A program made the position numbers and the translations under genes. A model generated the notes under the pieces. That model was not told the origin of the DNA. It made no database searches and saw nothing but the letters and a program-made list of their open reading frames with translations. From the NCBI GenBank assembly GCA_030592105.1, contig JAUVKE010000002.1, forward strand, positions 1 to 30,748: a DNA stretch of 30,748 bases. Direction: 5' to 3'. The stretch comes from Desulfobacteraceae bacterium (lineage in GTDB: Bacteria; Desulfobacterota; Desulfobacteria; Desulfobacterales; BuS5). Positions 24,054 to 30,748 of this stretch are shown piece by piece; within the stretch, counting starts at the first letter, position 1; each line of letters starts with the position of its first letter.

Positions 24054-25024
24054 TGACCCAGGTTTTTGCATATATAGTACATAAAAACGGAGTTGCCGAT
24101 GATACGGCTTTGGAGCTTACAGCGGCGGCTAAAAAATTACAGGCCGATGCACAGGTTACAGCTATAGTGACGGGCTCCGGGAGTGATTTGGATGCTGTTT
24201 GCACTGAAGTTGCTGCATCATATAATGAAGTTTTAAAGATAGACAATGAAAATCTGGCTTATCCCAATGCAGAAATAATCAGGGCTCTGTTACTCAAGAT
24301 ACTCCCCTCTGATGGGATATTACTTGTGCCCCATACTACTTTTGGAATGGACTTGGGACCGGGTCTTTCAATTAAACTTGATGCTGCTTTTGTTGCTGAT
24401 GTTGTCGATTTTGAAGGTTTGGATGGTTCCACGCTTAAACTTGTTCGCCAGGAATACAGCGGGCAGGTAAGTACCCATGTATCATGTGATATTTCATCAG
24501 GGGCAGTAATTAATATCCGTCCCGGCGCATTTGCTCCCGATGAAAGCAAGGCTGCATCAGGCAATGTAGTGGATAAATCATCAGAAGCCCAGGGCCTCAC
24601 TGCAAAACGGACTTATCTTGAAACTGTGGTGGCAGAAGTTGGTGATGTTGATATCACTAAATCCGACGTCCTTGTTTCCGTAGGCCGTGGTATAGAAGAT
24701 GAAGATAATATAGAAATAGCCCAGGATCTTGCAGAAACCCTGGGGGCTGATGTTTCATGCTCAAGGCCCATTGTTGATTCCAAATGGCTTGAAAAATCAC
24801 GTCAGGTTGGAACTTCCGGTCAGACAGTAAAGCCAAAAGTCTATATTGCATGTGGTATCAGCGGTTCTTTCCAGCATCTTGGCGGAATCAAGGGATCTCC
24901 CTTTATGATCGCAATCAACAAAAATCCCAAAGCTCCTATTTTTCAGGTGGCAGATGTTGGGGTTGTTGCAGACATTCTTGAGTTCATTCCCGAGTTTGCA
25001 GATAAGGTAAAAGAAATGAAATAG
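24053..25024 (+). CDS. etfA: Electron transfer flavoprotein alpha subunit
   Basis: Large ETF subunit, 323 residues. The C-terminal FAD domain is clear: LVSVGRGIEDEDNIEIAQDL, CSRPIVDSKWLEKSRQVGTSGQTVKP, YIACGISGSFQHLGGI and FQVADVGVVADILEFIPE. The N-terminal domain contains LVPHTTFGMDLGPGLSIKL. No fused ferredoxin domain is present. Coupled to etfB and followed by an intrinsic terminator, so the operon ends here. Confidence 0.96.
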   Translation: MTQVFAYIVHKNGVADDTALELTAAAKKLQADAQVTAIVTGSGSDLDAVCTEVAASYNEVLKIDNENLAYPNAEIIRALLLKILPSDGILLVPHTTFGMDLGPGLSIKLDAAFVADVVDFEGLDGSTLKLVRQEYSGQVSTHVSCDISSGAVINIRPGAFAPDESKAASGNVVDKSSEAQGLTAKRTYLETVVAEVGDVDITKSDVLVSVGRGIEDEDNIEIAQDLAETLGADVSCSRPIVDSKWLEKSRQVGTSGQTVKPKVYIACGISGSFQHLGGIKGSPFMIAINKNPKAPIFQVADVGVVADILEFIPEFADKVKEMK

Positions 25025-25067
25025 GCTTTTTGTATATCAAAGTTTTATGGTACTATTAAGTAAAAAT

Positions 25068-25111
25068 AAAAAACGGTCGGCTGTTATTTGTATACAGTTG
25101 GCCGTTTTTTA
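25068..25111. terminator. Rho-independent terminator after etfBA
   Basis: AAAAAACGGTCGGCTGT (25068-25084) pairs with ACAGTTGGCCGTTTTTT (25094-25110) with G-U pairs; the A and T runs would also allow termination from the other strand. Confidence 0.88.
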
Positions 25112-25129
25112 TTTATATATAGATTGCCA

Positions 25130-25396
25130 GTAACTGTTCAGCTAATCTGTACAGACAATTTGTACAGAGAACAGGTATAATCTGATTAAACCATGAAAAA
25201 CTCACATATAAAAGGTCGTAAAGAAAGAACCTGTCAAAAATATAAGTTTGCGTAATAGTATATCGGAAAATGATACAAATAGGTTCAGCTCTGATGGGTT
25301 CTTTCTTAACGCTCTTTAATACGTTCAAACAATTTCAATTGTTTGAATCAGATTATACCTGTTCTCTGTTTTAAATCAGTGACACTGAATAGTTAC
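25130..25396. repeat. Palindromic element, GTAACTATTCAG family, long copy
   Basis: A 267-bp element of nested inverted repeats. Outermost: GTAACTGTTCAG (from 25130) and CTGAATAGTTAC (25385-25396). Next: a perfect 23-bp pair at 25165-25187 and 25346-25368, centred on CAGGTATAATCTGATT. Inside: AAGAAAGAACC and GGTTCTTTCTT with a one-base mismatch beside them, and an 11-bp hairpin TTCAAACAATT/AATTGTTTGAA at 25325-25348. No ORF that looks like a transposase. It is a candidate MITE or structured RNA element. Confidence 0.8.
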
Positions 25397-25452
25397 GATT
25401 GTCACATAAATAATTTCACTACGTTATCCGTCGCCGAAGAAAAGGAAAAAAT

Positions 25453-26736
25453 ATGAATCGTAACAATTCCCATAATCTTTTTAAACGTGCTTTAAAAGAA
25501 ATCCCAGGAGGCGTAAATTCCCCTGTGCGTGCCTGTAAATCAGTGGGGGAAGAGCCTCTTTTTATAGATCGTGCTGAAGGGTGTATGATTTATGATGTTG
25601 ACGGCAATTCCTTTATCGATTATGTGGGATCATGGGGTCCCATGATACTTGGCCACAGACACCCATCCGTGATTAAAGCTCTCACATCTGTGTTAAAGAG
25701 GGGGACCAGTTTTGGCGCGCCTGTGGATCTGGAAATCGAATTGGCAGAGGCTGTAATAGATGCAATTCCGTCTGTGGAAATGGTCAGAATGGTCAATTCA
25801 GGTACAGAGGCTGTGATGAGTGCGGCTCGTCTTGCCAGGGGTGTTACAAATAGAGACATTGTCCTGAAATTTGATGGATGTTACCATGGCCATGCTGATA
25901 CTTTTTTAATAGAAGCCGGCTCAGGTGTTGCAACCCTTGCAATTCCAGGGAGTCCCGGCGTCCCTGAAGGGGTTGCCGCAAATACTATTTCCGTACCATT
26001 TAATGATATTGACACTTTAAAAAAAGTGATGGATGAACATGGAAACAGGATTGCATGTGTGGTTGTTGAGCCCGTTGCCGGCAATATGGGCCTGGTTTCC
26101 CCTGGTGATAACTTTTTAGAAGAATTAAGGGCTTTAACAAAGGAAAATAATTCACTACTCATATTTGATGAAGTGATGACAGGATTCAGGGTTGCCTACG
26201 GAGGTGCCCAGGTTTTATATAAAATTGAACCTGATATTACCTGTCTTGGTAAAATCATAGGAGGAGGTCTTCCTGTGGGAGCCTATGGCGGAAAACGTGA
26301 AGTAATGGAGCAGATAGCTCCCCAGGGACCAGTTTATCAGGCTGGTACTCTTTCAGGAAACCCCCTTGCAATGGCTGGGGGTATTTCTACCCTTGCTGAG
26401 CTAAAAAAACCGGGATTCTATGATGCTCTGAATAAAACAGCTGAACTTTTATCAACGGGTCTTGGTCAGGCTGCCCAAAAGGCTGGGATAGACGTCATGG
26501 TAAACAGGGCAGGGGGGATGCTGGGATTATTCTTCACCAATAAGAGAGTGGAAAATTTTGATGATGCGAAAAAATGTAATCTTGATATGTTTTCAGCCTA
26601 TTATAAAGGCATGCTTGAAAAAGGGATATATCTTGCACCTTCGCAGTTTGAGGCAATCTTTGTTTCATCTGCGCATACTGTTTCGCATATAGAAAAAACA
26701 ATTCAGGCCGCAGAAGAGGTGTTTAAGAGTTTGTAA
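25453..26736 (+). CDS. hemL: Glutamate-1-semialdehyde 2,1-aminomutase
   Basis: PLP enzyme that makes 5-aminolevulinate in the C5 route of tetrapyrrole synthesis. The 427-residue sequence is full length. Diagnostic segments are [73 protein letters not shown] and the PLP-lysine region [17 protein letters not shown]. It ends with [14 protein letters not shown] and the [15 protein letters not shown] helix. It would supply heme for QmoC and siroheme for sulfite reduction. The ORF is alone, bounded by repeats on both sides. Confidence 0.97.
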   Translation: MNRNNSHNLFKRALKEIPGGVNSPVRACKSVGEEPLFIDRAEGCMIYDVDGNSFIDYVGSWGPMILGHRHPSVIKALTSVLKRGTSFGAPVDLEIELAEAVIDAIPSVEMVRMVNSGTEAVMSAARLARGVTNRDIVLKFDGCYHGHADTFLIEAGSGVATLAIPGSPGVPEGVAANTISVPFNDIDTLKKVMDEHGNRIACVVVEPVAGNMGLVSPGDNFLEELRALTKENNSLLIFDEVMTGFRVAYGGAQVLYKIEPDITCLGKIIGGGLPVGAYGGKREVMEQIAPQGPVYQAGTLSGNPLAMAGGISTLAELKKPGFYDALNKTAELLSTGLGQAAQKAGIDVMVNRAGGMLGLFFTNKRVENFDDAKKCNLDMFSAYYKGMLEKGIYLAPSQFEAIFVSSAHTVSHIEKTIQAAEEVFKSL

Positions 26737-26749
26737 GATAGGAGGCGGG

Positions 26750-26811
26750 GTAGGGGTAGAATCCATTTCTGCCCTTGTATCAGACAGGGCGGATATGGAA
26801 TCCGCCCCTAC
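26750..26811. repeat. REP-like hairpin (GTAGGGG type)
   Basis: GTAGGGGTAGAATCCAT and ATGGAATCCGCCCCTAC form imperfect 17-bp arms. Inside are GCCCT/AGGGC and a small GGGCGGAT/ATCCGCCC palindrome (26787-26807). The stop codon of the minus-strand transferase (26808-26810) lies within the right arm. The first 36 bases recur inverted at 28932-28966. Confidence 0.75.
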
Positions 26812-27805
26812 GATTGCAATGATTCCGTGTTTACCCACCTTCTCAATCGAAAATAAGCTGCAATATATCCTGTAAAAAAAAGGGCTCCTGTCCCCAGAAC
26901 ATTAATAGTTCCATGGGAATTTACGCTTAACATGGTCACACCGACCATGAGCTGGAGTAGCCCATAACCCACAGAAATTTTCCAGTGGTCAATGTCACCT
27001 TCATTTGCTAAAATTTGATAGAGATGTGTTCTGTGGGAAGTAAAAAGGCTCTCCCTGTTTTTTAACCGGAGGGCCATGGTGATCAATTCGTCGGCATAAA
27101 AGGGGAAGAGAAAACTTGACAAACATATAAAATCTTTAAAACTCTTTGAGAATAAAATAACATACTCAGCAAAGACAAACCCAAGGAATATACTCCCGAC
27201 ATCTCCCATGAATACTCGCCCTTTTAGTATATTAAACGGAAGAAAACCGATGCAGGCCAGGGCGATTCCCATGGCCAGGGTGGAAAGTATCGGATTATTT
27301 GCTGAAAAACAGGTAAAAAATGCCATGAGGCTAAATCCGACTATTCCGGTAATTCCGGCAATTCCGTCAATCCCATCCATGAAATTATAAAAGTTCGCTG
27401 TTCCCACAATAAAAACAGCTGCCAATAGTATTAAGCTTCCAGTCAGCAAGGGGCCGCTACCTGAAATAAAGAATGAAAAAGTATAAAACAGAAACATGAA
27501 GGCAGCCAAAAATTGTACAGCCAGACGAATTTTTGGAGAAATATTAACACGGTCTCCATAAAAACTAAATGCAGCAAGAAGGGTGGGCAAAAGCCAAAAG
27601 CTGACGGGGATTTTAAGAAATAATGATAAAAAACAGAACCTGTGATAATTCCGATCCCCCCCCCTTTTGGTGTTGGTATTAAATGGGAGCTTCTATGATT
27701 TGGGAAATCAATAAACCCTGCTTTATGGCCATATCTGCTTATAAACCAGGCGCCTAAACTTCCAATAAAAATAGGGCATATATATAATAAAATGGTGTTA
27801 TTCAT
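26808..27805 (-). pseudogene. WecA/WbpL-like polyprenyl-phosphate sugar-1-phosphate transferase, frameshifted
   Basis: Would attach the first sugar to undecaprenyl phosphate in the inner membrane. Two overlapping frames each cover part of the family. 27805 to about 27628 encodes the N-terminus with HLIPTPKGGGIGIITGS. A second frame runs from about 27633 to 26808 with FLSLFLKIPVSFWLLP, FYGDRVNISPKIRL, NFYNFMDGIDGIAG, MGDVGSIFLGF and HRTHLYQ. The shift falls at a T6 run on the minus strand; one more T would join them. A G9 tract encodes KGGG just upstream. The normal DD motif reads GD. The ATG overlaps the stop of the upstream epimerase gene (ATGA). The gene could be a true pseudogene, phase-variable, or a read error. 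Confidence 0.8.
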
Positions 27806-28785
27806 CTTCTAAAGACTGTTTCAATGGAATCCTTTGGTTTAAAACCAGCAGAAAGCATTTTTCTGTTATCATAAATCTGGTCCAGGGCGAGTTTGATATA
27901 AACCGATTGAATATATTCTTTTTTATTGGGGAAAAGAAAACCCGTAATTGCTGCAGCCAAAGCAAGAAACTTTAAAGGGAAATGTATAACCTGACTGCAG
28001 GGGAACAGCTTATTATCTTTAAAAAGATTAATAATAGTATTAAAATCGATGGGGGTTTCGTCGCAAACATTTATTATATTAAAATATCTCTTTTTTGTTT
28101 TGTTCAGATCACAAATTAAAAAATCTATAAAATCTGCGGCATTTGATTTTGCCAGTGCAGAGATTTTTTGTTTCCCCGAGCCGAATCTGATATGGGCGAG
28201 ATTAAATGGTGCAGATACTCTCCGCTTAAGGTTAAGGTTATTTGTATAATCATATACCGGTGCGAGGCGTAATATAACAAGCTTTTTTAAAAAATTTTGA
28301 TCATATAAAGCAATTAAGTGTTTTTCGGCATTAAATTTACTTTTTGCATATGGGCCCGATGGATTGCAGGGGCTCTTTTCATCAACAGGATGGGAAGTCC
28401 TCATATGGGGGACAACATGGGGGTGACCGCCGTATACCGATACAGAGGAAAGATAAATAAAACATACGTCGGGATTGCGGTTAAAAGCAATCATTGCCAG
28501 ATTTTTTGTTGCGCAGGAGTTTGTCTTTAAATATGAACCTGTACTCTTTATATTATATTTTTCATGGGAAATGCCCCCTGCGTGTATAACCATGTCAGGG
28601 GGATATTCTTTACAAATAAGAGCTATTTGGCTGGTGTTGTTCAGATCAGCCTGTTTCCATATCATATTGAGTGAAAAATCAGGCCGGTTTTTATGATAAA
28701 GCCCCAATAAATTATTGCCAGGGGCCAATTTTTTACATAAAGCCCTTCCAATAAAACCTGTTGCTCCGGTTACGAGTATGTTCAT
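27802..28785 (-). CDS. NAD-dependent epimerase/dehydratase (extended SDR)
   Basis: A sugar-nucleotide modifying enzyme of 327 residues. The NAD-binding motif VTGATGFIG is at residues 5-13. The catalytic Ser lies in YLSSVSVYGG and the Tyr-Lys pair in GPYAKSKFNAE (YxxxK). It pairs with the next gene by a 4-nt overlap. In Pseudomonas the same pairing (WbpV reductase with WbpL transferase) makes and transfers a UDP-4-keto-derived N-acetylamino sugar, so a similar lipid-linked sugar step is inferred. Substrate cannot be read off. The start ATG at 28785 is reached by reading back from a repeat-rich gap. Confidence 0.85.
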   Translation of the reverse strand: MNILVTGATGFIGRALCKKLAPGNNLLGLYHKNRPDFSLNMIWKQADLNNTSQIALICKEYPPDMVIHAGGISHEKYNIKSTGSYLKTNSCATKNLAMIAFNRNPDVCFIYLSSVSVYGGHPHVVPHMRTSHPVDEKSPCNPSGPYAKSKFNAEKHLIALYDQNFLKKLVILRLAPVYDYTNNLNLKRRVSAPFNLAHIRFGSGKQKISALAKSNAADFIDFLICDLNKTKKRYFNIINVCDETPIDFNTIINLFKDNKLFPCSQVIHFPLKFLALAAAITGFLFPNKKEYIQSVYIKLALDQIYDNRKMLSAGFKPKDSIETVFRR

Positions 28786-28823
28786 AAATAATTATACCAA
28801 GGTGGGCTTTGCCCGCAACCCAA

Positions 28824-28966
28824 GTAGGAGCGGATTTCATATCCGCCCATCATCATCTATAGATATTCAGATAATAACTTTCATATGGCCAGATGTTAGT
28901 TCAGTACATTGCTGAAATTATTTATGTGACGGTCTATACAAGGGCAAAAATGGATTCTGCCCCTAC
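28824..28966. repeat. REP-like units, inverted relative to 26750-26811
   Basis: GTAGGAGCGGAT and ATCCGCCC make a small palindrome at 28824-28848. At 28932-28966 a unit reading TATACAAGGGC...TGCCCCTAC is the reverse complement of 26750-26785 with a few changes. Together the two groups bracket the epimerase and transferase genes. Confidence 0.7.
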
Positions 28967-30016
28967 TATCGGCATTGAAAAGTTAGTTAACGGCGCCATG
29001 GAAAAGCCCAGCTCAGAGCTTTTGGATAGAATATATTTTGCAAAGTCAACATCAACCATATCCACATGGTGAGCTTTATCCTGGATTAATGACAGGACCA
29101 TGGTCTCTGTAAAACAGGCAAAAGCAGAACCTGCAGGGGGCCCCATATTAAAATTAATATTCACGCCATTAATAGCGATGAACCCTCCGTCAACCCTTAA
29201 TACATCAGGCCGGGCGTCACACGTTTCCTGCCCCATGTTGTGCGGCTGTGCCATATCTATGACTATGGCATTTTCTTTTAACATATTTTTATCTACAATT
29301 GAGCCTTGAGCTGTTGTACAAAGTACAACTATATCTGCATCTTTAATTATATTGTTATCTTTGGAACAAACAATGCTGTTCTTATATTTTCTCCTAATCT
29401 CTTTTTCAACAAAGGACAATTTGTTAAAATTTGGCCCTGTAAGTATTATTCCAAAGGGGGACAACAGATCAGGGAGCATAAGAGCAACACCCCTCCCCAC
29501 AACTCCATAAGCTCCCACAACTGCAATTGTACTTTTGCGAACATCAATATTTTTCAACTCAGCACTTTTGATTATGGCAGGGATTGCAGATGCTGCTGAA
29601 AGGGAATCTCCATGGGTAATTTTAGCCGTAATGTTAGAGTCCTTTATAAGGAGTCTGCCGTTTAGTGTTAAAGGAGCTACATAAGCGCCCAGACCTATTC
29701 TGGTAACATTAAGCTGATTTTGTGCAAAAAGGGCGGCATCCAGAATTCTTTTATATACAATTCTTCTTGGAAGTTTTACCATCTGTTCAGCTGTTAAAAG
29801 AATACCAATTATATATCCTGTGGTCTCTTCATTAACTTGAAACTTAGAACATAAGGTAAAACCTTGTCTCCCCTTTAATTTTTTAATGATAGATTCGCTT
29901 GTTTTTTTAGGCAGGATTTTCATTCCAAAATTTTCACCAATCTTTAGAACTTGCCCCAAACGTCTGCCGATATCTTCAATAACTCGCGGGTGAATCAAAA
30001 AAGCGAAATCATCCAT
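28934..30016 (-). CDS. Acyl-ACP reductase-like protein (AAR/COG5322 type)
   Basis: A 360-residue Rossmann protein resembling cyanobacterial long-chain acyl-ACP reductase, which makes fatty aldehydes. The frame is open to 30121, but MDDFAFLIHPRVIEDIGRRL at 30016 looks like the family start and has AAAGG upstream. Features in order are IGLGAYVAPLTLNGRLLI, the HGDSLSAASAIPAI segment, NAD(P) motif VVGAYGVVGRGVA, and FACFTETMVL. The last holds Cys301, which aligns with the catalytic Cys294 of the Synechococcus enzyme. Residues 351-360 (VGAESIFALV) and the stop are encoded by a REP-like repeat. Activity here is inference; a shikimate-dehydrogenase-like fold of other function is the alternative. Confidence 0.7.
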   Translation of the reverse strand: MDDFAFLIHPRVIEDIGRRLGQVLKIGENFGMKILPKKTSESIIKKLKGRQGFTLCSKFQVNEETTGYIIGILLTAEQMVKLPRRIVYKRILDAALFAQNQLNVTRIGLGAYVAPLTLNGRLLIKDSNITAKITHGDSLSAASAIPAIIKSAELKNIDVRKSTIAVVGAYGVVGRGVALMLPDLLSPFGIILTGPNFNKLSFVEKEIRRKYKNSIVCSKDNNIIKDADIVVLCTTAQGSIVDKNMLKENAIVIDMAQPHNMGQETCDARPDVLRVDGGFIAINGVNINFNMGPPAGSAFACFTETMVLSLIQDKAHHVDMVDVDFAKYILSKSSELGFSMAPLTNFSMPIVGAESIFALV

Positions 30017-30178
30017 GTAAAAACCTTTAGTTTTATAATTTTCAAATAAATTTTTAAATTTACCCTGGCAAATAAAAAACTTTAAATTTAATACAAAGAA
30101 ATTTTGAAAATAATATAGCAATAAATAGCTATTTTTAAAAAAAAGCGGAAGATAAATATTATTTTGTTACTACTACCT

Positions 30179-30472
30179 TCAAGGTTTTATTTTTTCAAGA
30201 AGTTTTCCGGTATTATCCAAAAAAAATATTTCATAATTATTTTTAACAGCATGATCAGTTAATTCCTCAAAGATTATTGCCTGTATCTGATGTTTTATTC
30301 CAGAGGGTCGGGGGATATTAAGATAGCAATCTTCGGCATCCTCTTTTTTTAAAAAAGCAGGGATAAAAAGAGTATCATTTTCTTTTTCCTGCAAACCTAA
30401 TATTTGTTCATCTGCATCCGGGTTTTGTATAATAATATAGACCCATGCGTCTTTTTTTATGGATTCCTTCAT
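30179..30472 (-). CDS. Small protein of unknown function
   Basis: A 97-residue protein starting MKESIKKDAWVYIIIQNPDADEQ and ending EIFFLDNTGKLLEKIKP. A beta-alpha pattern (WVYIIIQN, TLFIPAFLKKEDAEDCYLNI, IQAIIFEELTDHAVKNN, YEIFFLD) suggests a small globular cytoplasmic fold, rather like the cyanobacterial DUF3110 layout, but I do not recognise it. It lies 162 nt upstream of the AAR-like gene on the same strand. No signal peptide or Cys cluster. Codon use looks like its neighbours, so it is probably real. Confidence 0.6.
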   Translation of the reverse strand: MKESIKKDAWVYIIIQNPDADEQILGLQEKENDTLFIPAFLKKEDAEDCYLNIPRPSGIKHQIQAIIFEELTDHAVKNNYEIFFLDNTGKLLEKIKP

Positions 30473-30485
30473 TGGCTAAAACCTT

Positions 30486-30538
30486 TCATACCTGAAGCGT
30501 GTTTGAACTCAGCATCTTTAAAATAGCTGAATAGTTAC
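30486..30538. repeat. Half copy of the GTAACTATTCAG palindrome
   Basis: Read on minus it begins GTAACTATTCAGC, contains GCTGAGTT and ends CTTCAGGTATG, in the order of the family half-element seen at 4458 and 25396. The second half is missing. Confidence 0.55.
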
Positions 30539-30628
30539 TTTAATATTTTAATAATAATCAGTAGTGTCCGGTTAGAAAATTGTAAAAAAAGAAAATACGG
30601 GAAGTTTAATTATTTTTTCCGCTATTGC

Positions 30629-30748
30629 GAATAAATTTCTTGAATTTCTAAATTTGCTCCGCCAAAATTGCGAAACTCGTTCGTGCCTCACTCAAACAAT
30701 CGCAATTTTTTGGCTACGCTGCACTAAGAAATTCTACGAAATTTATTC
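30629..30748. repeat. Nested palindrome at the window end
   Basis: Outer arms GAATAAATTTC (30629-30639) and GAAATTTATTC (30738-30748) are perfect. Inside are AGAAATT-type arms and then GCCAAAATTGCGA (30661-30673) with TCGCAATTTTTTGGC (30700-30714). The right end coincides with the window end, so it may extend further. A nearby GTAGTGTCCGGTTAG (30561-30575) looks like an insertion-sequence end but has no partner here. Confidence 0.6.

Larger units (their letters stand above)
25025..25452. other. etfA-hemL gap
   Basis: 428 bp without a gene. It is almost filled by the etf terminator and the 267-bp palindromic element. The remaining 56 bp hold the hemL ribosome-binding site (AAGGAA). I see no clear hemL promoter. 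Confidence 0.55.

Noticed and set aside
25130..25396. CRISPR array
   Set aside because: The repeats are inverted, not direct, and there are no regular spacers or cas genes. No CRISPR array was seen elsewhere in the window.
30017..30121. N-terminal 35-residue extension of the AAR-like protein
   Set aside because: It is Phe/Lys/Asn-rich like translated intergenic sequence. The family-like start and an AAAGG site are at 30016.

Overview
This window is a chromosomal segment of an A+T-rich sulfate-reducing bacterium, most likely a member of the Desulfobacterales (Desulfobacteraceae type, for example near Desulfobacula or Desulfobacterium). That placement is inferred from the gene families and their order. 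The core evidence is a near-complete sulfate-activation and APS-reduction island: aprBA, qmoABC and, convergently, sat, between about 5.5 and 15.4 kb.

Layout. 66-3299: a tRNA-Ser(GGA) lying 17 nt upstream of dnaX, followed by the ybaB/ebfC - recR pair and a YkgJ-type CxxCxxCC protein. 3302-4383: murI and a convergent MoaD/ThiS-like small sulfur carrier. 4589-5395: a LysM plus Sel1-repeat envelope gene broken by an in-frame TAA. 5396-15376: aprBA, qmoABC and sat, with candidate promoters, dyads, terminators and two hairpin repeats in the gaps. 15501-20513: a CaCA-type cation exchanger, a radical SAM protein, transketolase and a GntR/UTRA regulator. 20937-25024: a membrane-bound HdrD-like/ETF-linked iron-sulfur oxidoreductase and etfBA. 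25453-26736: hemL. 26808-30472: a minus-strand group with a WecA/WbpL-like sugar-phosphate transferase (frameshifted), a sugar-nucleotide epimerase/reductase, an acyl-ACP-reductase-like (AAR, COG5322-type) protein and a small unknown protein.

How the genes work together. Sat makes APS from sulfate and ATP. AprBA reduces APS to sulfite. QmoABC links the membrane quinone pool to AprBA. EtfBA and the HdrD-like membrane protein would pass electrons from acyl-CoA or other dehydrogenases into the same membrane pool, and HemL supplies tetrapyrrole precursor for the heme b groups of QmoC and the HdrD-like protein.

The most interesting unexplained material is not a new multi-gene system. It consists of: a 10-A slippage tract in dnaX placed where a short gamma form would be made; an HdrD-like protein whose first CCG site has lost its cysteines; an AAR-like reductase that keeps the catalytic cysteine; and several dispersed palindromic repeat families. 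One of these repeats supplies the stop codons, and in one case the last ten residues, of two genes. Two genes (LysM-Sel1 and the WecA-like transferase) carry lesions that need read-level confirmation.
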